A DNA stretch of 54,514 nt from Pezizomycotina sp. ARF18 (taxonomy: Eukaryota; Ascomycota), in NCBI GenBank assembly GCA_002224055.1, contig AZLU01000061.1, positions 49,601 to 104,114 of the forward strand, given 5' to 3'. Shown piece after piece: positions 38,956-49,306 of this stretch. The notes beneath the pieces are model-generated. The model was not told where the DNA came from. It saw only the letters and a program-made list of their open reading frames with translations, and did not search any database. Made by a program: the position numbers and the translations under genes. The stretch's first letter is position 1. Each line of letters begins with the position of its first letter.

Positions 38956-41900
38956 CTACGGCGACATGTGGCTGCTCTGACGGGACTCTGCTGCGCTTGG
39001 CCGTTCTGCGGGGGGAATGCTGCTGCTGCTGTGCTGCGACTGGACGCTCGCGCTCCTCTGCATTGGCGTCGCGCTGCGGCTGGGGATGTGCGCGGTATTG
39101 ACCGAGTCGCGCTGCCCATGTGCGGGAGGCGCTGGGGCCCTCGTCTGAGCCATCATGACCTGCTGCAGCATCCTCTGCGTCTGCGGGTTTACGGTGCCTG
39201 GGTTCGCATCGGCGGCGGGGGGTGGGAGTGCAGAGAGTGACCTTGGTTACCTCCCTGCTGCTGCTGCTGCTGGTGCTGTTGGGCGTTATTTTGCATGTTC
39301 TGCGCCTGCTGCGCCGCCGCCGCCTGCTGCACTTGGGCCGCTTGCTGTTGTTGGAGCAGCTGTTGTTGCTGCTGCTGGTGAGCCAAGATGGCCTGTTGCT
39401 GGGCGAGGATGTGCGCTTGCTGCTGCACGGCGTGGGAGTGGCTCGCGAGAACCGCGCTGACCGAGGCGATCGTAAGCGGTATACCGTGCTGCTGGTGGAT
39501 CAGGGCCTGGCTGTGGGCTATCTTCTGCGCGTGCTCGATGGGCAGCTGGGGCATGGCGTTGTGGATCAGCGCGGCAGCTTGCTGGATCGTGATCACTTGG
39601 CTGGCTTGAGCTTGCTGCTGCTGCTGCTGCTGTATCTGTGTTTGCGGTACCTGTGGAGACGCGGAGGATCGGGGTTACCGCCGTTCGTGTCGGAGTTGGT
39701 CGGGCTGCTTGCGGTTCCGTTGACGTTCACGTGGCAGGGAGGTTTCCGTTCCTAGCGGCAGCTGCGGCGGCAGCAACCTGAATTGGCCGTGGCGGCAGCG
39801 AGAGCTTGCTGCTGAAGGGCCGCAAAGCTCCCCATGTTGGCCGCTGCCGCTACGCTGGCGGGGTTAGCACCGGCGAGGGCAGCGAGCTGCTGTTGCTGTT
39901 GCTGACCGTTGGCTCCGGAGGCGACGAGTCCCTGAGCGATTTGGGCCTGGCTCTAGCTTGGGCGACCTGCTGGGCGGCGAGCTGGCGCTGTCTTTCGTAA
40001 AGTTGCACTATTTGTTCCGCGGGTACGTTAGGCCGGTTCATTCCTTGGGGCACGAGACCTTGCAATCCGGGACGAAGCACTTGGGCAGTAATACCATTAA
40101 TCTGATTCGCGCCGGGGCCGTGGGGACGCCGCTGATACCGGTTCCGTTAGGAATGGCGCTGGTGTTCCCTTGGTTTCCGTGCGCGGCCGCGGCTGCGGCA
40201 AGTCTTTGCTGTTGAGCCTGTTGGCCGCGAGCAGCGCTGCGGCTTGTTGAGCCTGAGTAGCACCGTTGGTAGAGCCGGTTGAGGACCTCCGTTGGTAGCC
40301 ATGTTAGGAGCGTTCACACGAGGGCGGAGCCAGGAGCCGCGGCGGTCGGAACAGATGGCGCACCGTTTGGCGCAGCACCGTTACCTGGATGGGTTGCGGT
40401 TGCTGTGGTGGCTGCTGTTGCTGTTGTTGTTGTACCATCTGGCGTCCTTGCTGTTGTGCGGCAACGAGCGCAGCCTGCAGGAGGTTTAGCAGATGGTTTT
40501 TGAAATCAAGAAAAGAGGAGAAACAGATAGAACAAGCGAGAAATATATACAAAACTCGCCAAATAGTCCAGTAACACAAAATGTAGAAAGAAGGAAAGAA
40601 AGGTTGCAAATTCCTTGCAATAGAAGAAAACAATACGCAGAAGGAAAAGAAATGATCCAATCACTCGATTGACTCCACAAAACAAACACGAAAATCACAA
40701 CGCAAGATTTAAAAATGAAAAAGGAACAGCACAATCAAACATAGCAATCGCTTTCATGCACGTAAGCGAGAAGGAATCAAGCATTTAAATTATATGCCAA
40801 GACGTACCCTTTGCTGGCTAAGCTGAAGCTGGGCCAATTGCTGCTGCTGTTTGTGCAAAATCTCCTTCTCGTGCTTGATCCTGCTAACCTGCATCGGTGT
40901 GTACGTTTCGCTCTTCGGCGCCTGGCTGTTTTGAGCCGCCTGCTCCTGTTGTTTCTTGATGGCCAAAGCGGTAGCTAGATTTTCCAAGAACAAAGAACAA
41001 TACGTTAGCGAAAATAAAAGGGGATAAACGGGAAACACGAAGAGAAAAGAAAATGGGGGGGAATGCTTTGATTGGAAAAAAAAACGTACCCTGCTGTTGC
41101 TTAGCGGCTTGCAGTTCCCTCTTCTTTTGCAATTTCCTGACTTGTTCAACGAGGGTAATGTGTCTGGTTTGTCTCCTTCTTTCGACACGCTGCGGTTGCC
41201 CGGTTCTCTTCCTAGGGGTCGGGGCAGTTGCAGTAGCACCAGGCTGGCCGGGCTGAGATGGTTGCCCTGGCTGCTGGCCTGGAGTTTGCTGCCCTCCAGA
41301 TTGTCCACTCTGACCCGGTTGTCCTTGCTGCTGTTGCTGGTTCTGCTGAGCCTGCTGTTGAGCGGCCTGCTGCGCAGCTTGTTGCGCGGCGTAGTGGTTC
41401 TGGATCCTTGCCGCGAGTTCGAGGCGGTGCTGCGCGTGCCGGAAGATGGTACCTTTAATGCTTTCCTGGTGCGAAGGATCAAGACTGACCACCGCTCGAA
41501 GCATTCCCAGGGGCTCGACGCTCGGCACTAGACGAGTACGCCGATTTGCCTGGAGAATGCTCGATATGAAAGACCAGTTATGGTACTGACGAACGAGGTG
41601 CTTGAGTTCGTCATCTTCCGCGGCGGTCCACAAACTTGGTTGTCGATACTCGAAGAATGACATCGGCGGCATATTAAGCGGTGGCCGAAACATACTTTGA
41701 GCATGCAAGCGCTGAATGATAGGTCTTTATCATTGGTGAAGAGGGCAACGTCGGTCTTCTCCGGCGGAAGTGGAGGGCTGTAACACTGGGCTCTTCTTAT
41801 CGGCCAGGGACCCAGCTCCCGAGGTAACGTTGTCTTCCACGTCCGAGTCGTCGGAGTCAAAAAGAGAATAATCGGGATCGTACTCGAACCGACTCTTTGT

Positions 41901-44900
41901 ACTTGGAGGTGGCTTCTGTTCCGATACAATGGTAGCCATGGCGAATTCTGACGTGCGGACGAGAGGCTCCTGACGCCATACCTCTATAGCGTTAGGTACG
42001 TTAGCAAGAGAAGTCGGGGTAGTGGAGCATCCCATATCGGAAGTTCCGCAAATATCTCGTCTGCGGCTGCGGATTTGGCCATTCGGAAGACGGTTTCTTC
42101 GGGCCGAGGGTGAAGAGGAGCGCGGCATGCTGGTAGTCTAGGTTAATATCAGGAACGGTCATATCCTCGTCGTCGCTCTTATCTTCGCTCGGAACAAGTT
42201 CTGGCGTAGATGGTATGGCGTCCATATCCACATCCTTTGCCTCCTTAGCAGCCTTCCGTTGCGACTTGGACAACTTCACCTTGACGCGAAGCTCTTTCCT
42301 CTCTTCGTCGGTAGCGTTGTAATAGTCCCGACACCAATCCGCGAACCTTTTGCCTTGGACAATTTTCCAGTTTTTCAACTGTTTCACATCCGTCCGCAGC
42401 CACTTCATCTCTTTGAGTAGGTAATCCCAAAGTGTCATCCTCCTCGGCGGTTCGTTCTGTCGCGCAACCTGCTTCATCGACCACATTCCGCTCCTCTGCA
42501 GCTGATTGACCTGACTGAGCGTTTGCAGCGCCTGGTTTTCCCGACGGAATAGCTGGAACGAGCTGGTCGAGAGCGTCTTGTGTGACGTCGCAAGCGCATT
42601 CTGTAATGTGCCGGAGGCTTGAACCGTGTTATAATAATCCCACACGTCATACTTGCGTTTCCTGGACTGAATAGCTGCTTGCTGGGTAGCGTGTTGCTGC
42701 AGCTGTTGGTTGTGCAGCATGAGCTCCCGCTGCTCGCGGATATCTAATGCCCGCTGCGCTTCTAAAGAACGAGAAGGTATTCTTCCGTTCGGGAGAGACG
42801 CAGCGTTATTGTTTCTCGTCCCGGACTTGTTAAGGGCGGGGATGCTGTTGATGCGTTGGAAGGCGCGGCACGACGATTATCGGCAGGACTGGAGATTCTT
42901 GGACCAGCGAAAACGACTTTCACGAGTTTGTTTTCGTACTCGCTGAATTTGCGTTTCTTAGATGGGGAGCTTTGGAAGCCGTGGTAGAGAGAGCGGGGGT
43001 TTTGGTAGGAGGGGAGGTTGTTCCTGGCGGGGGTGGTCGCACGGGTGATAGCTGAGTTTCCGACGGCATTTTGGGAGAGGCCGGAGGTTCCTTCTTAACA
43101 GATACCTCCATCTCCGATGCTTCAGTGGGTTTTGTAGAGGGTTGCTCTGCAGCAACAACGGACGCCGGGGCTGGGACACTGTCGACTTCCATCTCAGTGG
43201 CAGAGGCTTCAGCTTCAGCGGTTCTATAGGAATAGGAACTTCCTCATGCGTCTCCGTCGGAGCATCTGCCATCTCAAAGTCCTCTTCGGAGACTTTCGGT
43301 GGTTCCAAAGCGCCTTGCTCCATGGCTTCCGAAGGAGTCCCCTGTTGAGTCAAAGGAGCAGGATGGCTTCTGGTACAGCAACAGCATCTTTTCCTTCAGA
43401 AGCTGACTTGTCCTTTTGTTCGGGGTAAGCTACCATGTCGACATCCTCAATGTCATCGTCCTCTTCAGGTTGTTGAGGCCGTTCGCTGGATCCGGGAGCA
43501 ACTTGAGCCTCATCGATACCGGCGGAGCCTGATCGTCGGTAGCTACCGTCGGAGGAGTCGAGACTGCCTTCGAGGAAGGTTCCTCCAGTGCTGTTGTTTT
43601 CGAAGCTGCATCTTCGGCAACCGAAGGTGCTGGGATCGAGTCATCCATCTTTTGCTGTTCCGATTCCAATTGCAACCCTTCTTTCTGCCTTTGCTCTTCC
43701 GCCTCTTGTCGTTCCTGCTGTCGTTCCTGCTCTTGCTGATTTGAAAGCGATGTTTCAAAGTGAAGTTGCTTATCGACATCGGCCATGTCATCAGCAGGCT
43801 TGGGCAGGTCGTCATTTTCGGCTGTTGGTGCAGGTAAAGCAGAGGGTTCCATGGCTTCTTCGGCTTGCTTGGCCGTAACTTCGGGGACCGGGCCTTCCTC
43901 GAGTGCTTGCGGGGGTTTAGCAAGAATCGGTGGCGTGGCATCGGGTACCTTTCCTAATACTGGCGATTTTGCTAGTTGGTCTTGTGTTGTTTCCTCCGCC
44001 ACATTTGTCTCAGCATCCTTCGCCACCTCCGAACCCTTCGCTTCCTCAACGTGGGTTTCCTTCGCATCTTCGAACGGCGACGATGGCTCACCAGCCTTGG
44101 CTTGGATCTCCTCTACCGTCTGCTCTGCATGATCCTCGTCCTTCCTGGTCTCAATGCTTTCTTGAACATTGTTTGTCATGGCCCCCGTCGCAGGCGTGCC
44201 AATCGAGTAAGAATCTGCCGGGGATAGAGGACCAACAGCTGCGCTTGTTTCTGGCGAGCCATTGATCCTGGTAGGCGTCGATTCCGGAACGCATTGTCTG
44301 TCGGATCCATAGCCGTTTGTGGTGTTGGGAAAGGCTTCATGTGTTCCGAAGAAATATCTTCAGAACGAGCGGAGGGAGGGTTGATGTTAGGTTAGGGAGT
44401 TCCGACTTCTCGGAGGTTGCGGAGGGTAGTATCGACTCTTGATCCTTCAACGTTGGGACAGGAATCTCAGCTACCGTTTGAGTGACCGGCGGTCTCGATT
44501 CATCAGCCATCTCAACATCTTCATCGATCGGCGAACCGCCGCGTGCTTCCTCGAAAGTTTCGTCTTCATCGTCGCTTTCGTCCTGAACGGCAGCGCCTGG
44601 TCCTCACGCTTGTGATCCTGCCTTTTGGAACGAGCGCTGCGTGGTGACGTTCTTAGAGGAGTTTTTGATTTGGGGGTTTTCGGGGCGGCATCGGGGGCTT
44701 GTTTCGCAAGAGGCGTCCTCGGGGTGACAGTTGTGTTGGTACGGTGAGGCGGTGTAGAAGGGCGCTGTGATTCTTCAAGCTGGCTAGGAGTCGCGTCTGG
44801 CATATCATCTATCTGCATCTTCGACAGATCTTCCTCCTGCATAAGGTTTCCCTGCTGCATCGCTTTGGAGCCCTCGTTTGTCGATACCTGTTCCACCATC

Positions 44901-45699
44901 GGCATATCCAAGCCAACGCCCTCCTTGACGTCCTCCTCCTGTTCCTTCACCACAACATCCTCTGGCCATTCTTTCAGTGTATCTTCGTCTTGGGTAAAAG
45001 TTGTACTCGGAACGTATGGCCACTAAAGGAGGAAAGTTAGCAACAAAAAAAAAAAGCGCGAAATTTCGATAAAAGTTCGCAACGATTTATCGGTATTGAG
45101 GAAGGACAGCGAAGACGTACACTAATATATTATTATCGTTGAGGAATTTGCGTTCGACATCTGGATCGACACTGAAGGGTTGTGTAGGTAGCGGTTCTTC
45201 GCTTGCGGGGTCGAGAATGTTATTGAAGAAGGTTGCGACCGACAGGACTTGCTTTAGCTTTTCGTTTCGTGATTCGACCGTTTGGCTGTGGAAAGTAAAT
45301 CAGTATGAGCAGGTTCATGATAATTGGCAAAGAAACAAATATAAACGCAAATGATAGTAAGATCTTCAAGAGACAACGTTCTGCATCCGAAAGACAACGG
45401 TTTTGTGTAGCGTTGGACAAAGCGTGATCGATCAGGTAGAACATTCCAAAAAATCACACCGGACAAAACTTCCCGATGCCAGATGATAGAAAGAACGATA
45501 GGAAACAAAAATAAAGACGGATATCCATAGCCCATTCTGCACAACCTCAAGTTCTCTACGACTTCAATTCCATCTACAAAAAGTTCTCGAATCATTTGTC
45601 CAGCCGTCCCACAAAGAAAAACAAGCAGGTAAACTTACTCTAAGCGTCCTTCGTGCGCGCCAGTAGAACCTCCGTCGGAAAACTGTTGATGGTCTCCAT
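38956..45699 (-). CDS. EAF1: NuA4 histone acetyltransferase scaffold subunit Eaf1/Vid21 (HSA and SANT domains), five exons, frame broken
   Basis: Eaf1 is the platform subunit of the nuclear NuA4 complex, which acetylates histone H4 and H2A. The start METINSFPTEVLLARTK (45699) leads into exon 2 (QTVESRNEKLKQVLSVATF, VERKFLNDNNIL) and exon 3 (WPYVPSTTFTQDEDTLKEWP). A long acidic, Ser/Pro/Glu-rich region covers about 43000-45020. The HSA domain lies near 42490-42270 (MTLWDYLLKEMKWLRTDV, ending KELRVKVKLSKSQRKAAKEA); it binds actin and Arp4 in this family. The SANT domain lies near 41640-41480 (RQPSLWTAAEDDELKHLVRQ, YHNWSFISSIL). A Gln-rich tail follows (about 41400-39180), ending ERPSAAESRQSSHMSP with a stop at 38956. 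HSA, then SANT, then a polyQ tail is the fungal Eaf1 order. Frame breaks occur in exons 1, 3 and 5. The start was chosen because it gives the usual N-terminal helix and a donor 60 bases later. Confidence 0.92.
40475..40807 (-). other. EAF1 intron 4
   Basis: On the minus strand: donor GTACGT from 40807, acceptor CCTGCAG ending at 40475; 333 bp. It joins QLQLSQQR to AALVAAQQQGRQMV. Confidence 0.85.
40975..41089 (-). other. EAF1 intron 3
   Basis: On the minus strand: donor GTACGT from 41089, branch CTAAC (complement of 41004-41008), acceptor AATCTAG ending at 40975; 115 bp. It joins LQAAKQQQ to ATALAIKKQQEQ. Confidence 0.88.
45023..45120 (-). other. EAF1 intron 2
   Basis: On the minus strand: donor GTACGT from 45120, branch CTAAC (complement of 45036-45040), acceptor CTTTAG ending at 45023; 98 bp. 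The flanking frames (NDNNIL and WPYVPST) differ by one base, as elsewhere in this gene. Confidence 0.82.
45286..45638 (-). other. EAF1 intron 1
   Basis: On the minus strand: donor GTAAGT from 45638, acceptor TTCCACAG ending at 45286; 353 bp. A CTGAT-type branch site lies about 20 bases before the acceptor. The frame after the splice reads LDQTVESRNEK. Confidence 0.8.
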
Positions 45700-46462
45700 T
45701 TCGTGTTCTTGTCGTGATCGTTGTTGTTGTTTCTAACCTCCACAGCTATCACGACTGTTCGGCCGTCGGGAACCGCGTGAACGAACAACCCCACGTTCCG
45801 GACGGCCTCTTGAAGAATTTAGGTCGATAATTTTGACGGATAAGGATGATTCCAGAATAACCGTAGAATTGTTTGGGATAATTATTGTGATGGAATTCGA
45901 TGGTGTTGTTTCGCCGTTGTCGAATTTACTAGCCCCTTCGACGTTAGGGCCCGTTTTGTGTATCGTGATGGTTGATTTTTTGGTTGTGTTTGGTGTTGAA
46001 GAAAGGAAAAGATTGAGGGAAAGGGAAAAATTAAAGATTTAGGATTGTTGTAAAGGGCAAAGTAACAAATTGTATGGGAAAATAATTTTTCGAGGGCGAT
46101 GGGAATTGTTTGATGACAAAAATCTGTCTAATACTTCCTAAAAGGGCAAATCACAGGTGTGCTATTTCCTATTTGGGCGCGATCCTCCGCCCTTATTCAG
46201 GAGTTAGATAAGCAACAATCATGTGACGCGCGTGCTATTGCCGCTTCGAGATTCCAAGACCGTGCACTTCAATTTCGCGTTACCGCTGACAATTTTTGAC
46301 ACGGCTTTTGAAGCTACCGCAAACCAACCACAACTGAAAATTTTCAACCGCTTGCCAGGAAAGAAAAGCGCATTGGACTATCACGAACTTGCAACTTTTT
46401 TACCCATTGGACAAACATTACCCATTTAATAAATACCATTCAAAACTTCCAACAAAATCAAA
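45700..46462. promoter_or_regulatory. Divergent promoter between EAF1 and MAK11
   Basis: The 763 bp between the two start codons must carry both promoters. It contains an RRPE-like palindrome (46335-46346), a PAC-like GCGATGGG (46096-46103) and a GC-rich patch around 46225-46240. The open frame at 45833-46042 has no signature. Confidence 0.6.
46335..46346. promoter_or_regulatory. RRPE-like element upstream of MAK11
   Basis: The palindrome TGAAAATTTTCA lies 117 bp before the MAK11 ATG. It closely resembles the yeast ribosomal RNA processing element (TGAAAAATTTTC) found before ribosome-biogenesis genes, which fits the role of Mak11. A chance match in AT-rich DNA is possible. Confidence 0.45.
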
Positions 46463-47931
46463 ATGCCGCACAAACGGAAACGAGATAATACTGGAGCTGG
46501 AGTACGCTTCCAAGCTCCTCTAGCTTCTTCTTCTTCCTTAATGTCAATCGACTCGAAATCCACGAACGGCAAGACGAAAACAGAAGAAAGCTCCACCGAC
46601 GCATCCACAGACTCGATATCATTCCAAGTCGTAACGGGCTCCTACGACCGCGTCTCCACGGCATCACGTTTCGATCCCTTTCTCTTCTTCGCCATCTCTT
46701 CTACAAAAGCATCGTTCAAAGACCTCTATCGCTTCCACGCCCACGCCTCCTCCATCCGCACGCTCGCAATCTCCCCCGTTTCTTCAACTTCGACCCGCGG
46801 CAAGCGCCTCCTCGCCACTTCGTCACCAGATACGAAAATAAACTTATACCATCTGCACACCCGCCGGTCTCTGGGTAGCCTCGTACCACCCGGCGCGACG
46901 ACGACGACGATGCTCACGTTCCCGTCTTCGAAGACGTTACTCAGCGGCGACGAAGAGGGAATATACACGTCTGGCGCACGCGGGATTGGAGTCTGCTGTG
47001 TAGCATGAAAACACCCGTTCGAAATCTACGAAGAATAACGTGAACGGCATCGACCTGCGGGGTTCAGTCAACGATATCGCGGTCCACCCGACGGGAAAGA
47101 TAGCTTTGAGCGTTAGTAAAGGCGAGCGAGCGGTCCGTTTGTGGAATTTAATGACGGGGAGAAAAGCTGGCGTTATGGCGTTCGGAAGGAGGACGTACCG
47201 CGCGCGATGACGCTCGGTGGTAACGGGAGGGTGCTAGGGTACGCTGGCGGACGGGCAAGGAGGAGGTATGCGGTGTTCGATCGCGGGGCTGTTGTGTTCG
47301 GTATGGATGCACGGCCGTCGTATTACATTACGCCGACGCCGGGTCGAAGGTGCACCAGCTGAAGTTTTACAAGACGGAAGAGCACGAGAATGAGTTGCGA
47401 TCGTGGGTACGGAAGACGGGAGGATCATCGTCTACGAGCTTCCTCCGCGCGCGCAAGCTACGGAGGGTGAAGGAGAAAGGAAAGAAGGAAGTCACGAATG
47501 CGCCTGTTGTCGGAACGCTCGGCGGTCGTGATTCCGGCGTTACAGGCCGCGTCAAGGACTTTGACGTAATAACACTCGACGCTGAAGAAGAAGGGAGAAA
47601 AAGACGTTTATCGTAACCGCCGGCAGCGATGGTGTGGTCAGGGTGTGGGATTTACATCTTGGAAGACCAACAACGAAGAATCCTCACCCAAGAAGGCGAA
47701 GATACGGAGGATGGCGATACGGAGATGGTGGATAAGGACAAGAAGGATATTGGCACGCTTGTAGGCACGTCGAGACCGGTCACAGGATAACGTGTATGAA
47801 ACGCTGCCGAGGTTATTGAAGGAGAGGATGAAGATGACGAGGAGGAAGCTAATGGCAAAGACGAGTCGGGAAGCGATGAGAGTTCGAGTGAAGACGATGA
47901 TGAGGATGAAGAGGAGGAGCAATTAAACTAA
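46463..47931 (+). CDS. MAK11: WD40 ribosome-biogenesis protein Mak11 (PAK1IP1 family), frame broken
   Basis: Mak11 is a nucleolar WD40 protein needed for early 60S subunit assembly and for maintenance of killer virus in yeast. The N-terminus is MPHKRKRDNTGAG with a basic patch, then SISFQVVTGSYDRV, the typical opening of the first blade. Later blades show FHAHASSIRTLAISPV, LLATSSPDTKINLYHLHTRR, LLSGDEEG/NIHVWRTRDWSLL, GSVNDIAVHPTGKIALSVSK with AVRLWNLMTG, and FIVTAGSDGVVRVWDLHLGR. The protein ends in a highly acidic tail (EGEDEDDEEEANGKDESGSD and EEEEQLN) with TAA at 47929-47931, as in Mak11 orthologues. Single-base breaks occur near 46960, 47020, 47190, 47350, 47400, 47610 and after. No intron is needed. 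The gene is head-to-head with EAF1. Confidence 0.9.
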
Positions 47932-48719
47932 CTAGCAGTTTGTAATTTATACAAAACCCGTGTACGATATTGGCAAGCATTGATAGATAAAAAGTTTATT
48001 GACGTATATACATCTGTATTTATGAAGTACCTCTCTTGTGAGCTCTTTTCATTCTGAGGTGTTGTTTTGCAACACTTGTAACTGGTATATGCCCTTTCGA
48101 AGCTTTTATTTCGCTCATTATATAATTTAGATCTAGAACAAGTATAATCTCCTGATTTATATATGGGCCGTTGCGGCGCTACATTACTGCAGAGCTAGAA
48201 GGCGACCTTGACAATATATATTTTACATCAATTACGAAGTTTCGATACAGTCTCGGACCTTTTCGATCTATCTTCACGATAATTTAACTTGAAAGTAGAA
48301 ACCAGATAAACAAAACATAGAGTAGCATATACTCCAAAAATCCATATAAAAAACAAAGTTCGCATTCGCGCGCAGTTATATTTCGAATTGTTTTCGTTCC
48401 TCTTATTTTATTTTAAGTCTAGTAATGTCTAAATACCCAAGTTGGGAGTAAACAATGTACAAAAAATACCAAACCATAAATTGTTCAATTCTCGACGACG
48501 ACTATTATATTTTTTTTTTTATTCCTCCGCGAGTCGATAGTGAATCTCCAACCAAGGGTAGCATCTCCATCAAATCGAAAACTTCACCGTATCTTTGAGC
48601 CCATTACTACCATCAAAATTTCCGTACGAACACCATCATAGTACCAAGAAAACTTACAAACGATGCCATTAACCATGAACAGCTAGAATGAAATGCCTAC
48701 TCGTACTCTTATCATCATT
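47932..48719. other. Short convergent intergenic region
   Basis: AT-rich 3' flanks of MAK11 (plus) and the 48720-49306 gene (minus). A T tract occurs near 48511-48520. No gene is seen. Confidence 0.55.
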
Positions 48720-49306
48720 CTACGAGCTCTGCTCATCGCTACGTTGCAGAGCCAGGGTCTCGACAGCAGCTAAAAAGTAGGAGCGGGGAGGATTCCGTTA
48801 CGATTGTAAAGGAGAAATGAATAGGTTTACTTACTTCCCAATGTTATTTTGTTCACGAAAGCTTTAGGTTTCTGACTTCAAGGCCAGGTGCTCGCTAACT
48901 GCCATGTGTTGAATAATCGTAGAGTCCATTCTCGACCTCCTTCACCGCAACCAACGCCCTTTACTCAAAGTATCGAAGAAGAAGGTATGCAGACCTGATG
49001 AGAAGTACAGATCAGAAGTTTTCCAGCGGCTGGGTTTTCCGAAAGGTTCAAAAATCCCTTCCTTTGCTGCATTCTTCATGCGAGCAGCGTAAAAAGCGCC
49101 AGAAACGAGTTCGAACATCCGCCTGTTTCCACCCTAGGCGAAAATTGATTTATATGTTTGCCAGGATTCAGGAAGACTGGCATCTCGGCCAAAGGGTGTA
49201 AATCTCGCCTCGTAGCATTTACCGGGCCTGAGAAATAACTATCCTGGGACAAGGACGAGCTTCCGCCATTGGCACGAAACTTCGCAAAAGACGAGAAATT
49301 CTTCAT
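48720..49306 (-). CDS. Small three-exon gene of unknown function
   Basis: Found by chaining exons on the minus strand. Exon 1 (49306-49223) reads MKNFSSFAKFRANGGSSSLS then QDSYFSGP. Exon 2 (49133-48835) reads GGNRRMFELVSGAFYAARMK, NAAKEGIFEPFGKPSRWKTS and DLYFSSGLHTFFFDTLSKGR; after a one-base shift near 48955 it reads ALVAVKEVENGLYDYSTHG, and after further shifts near 48890 it reads QKPKAFVNKITLG. Exon 3 (48769-48720) reads AVETLALQRSDEQSS and stops. The three exons give about 150 residues. No signal peptide or membrane helix is visible. The aromatic-rich middle part looks like a compact folded domain, but I do not recognise the family. A start further upstream is possible. Confidence 0.6.
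48770..48834 (-). other. Intron 2 of the 48720-49306 gene
   Basis: On the minus strand: donor GTAAGT from 48834, acceptor CTTTTTAG ending at 48770; 65 bp. It joins VNKITLG to AVETLALQ within a split codon. Confidence 0.65.
49134..49222 (-). other. Intron 1 of the 48720-49306 gene
   Basis: On the minus strand: donor GTAAAT from 49222, acceptor GCCTAG ending at 49134; 89 bp. It joins SYFSGP to GGNRRMFEL in phase 0. No strong CTAAC branch site is seen, so this intron is less secure than the second. Confidence 0.5.
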
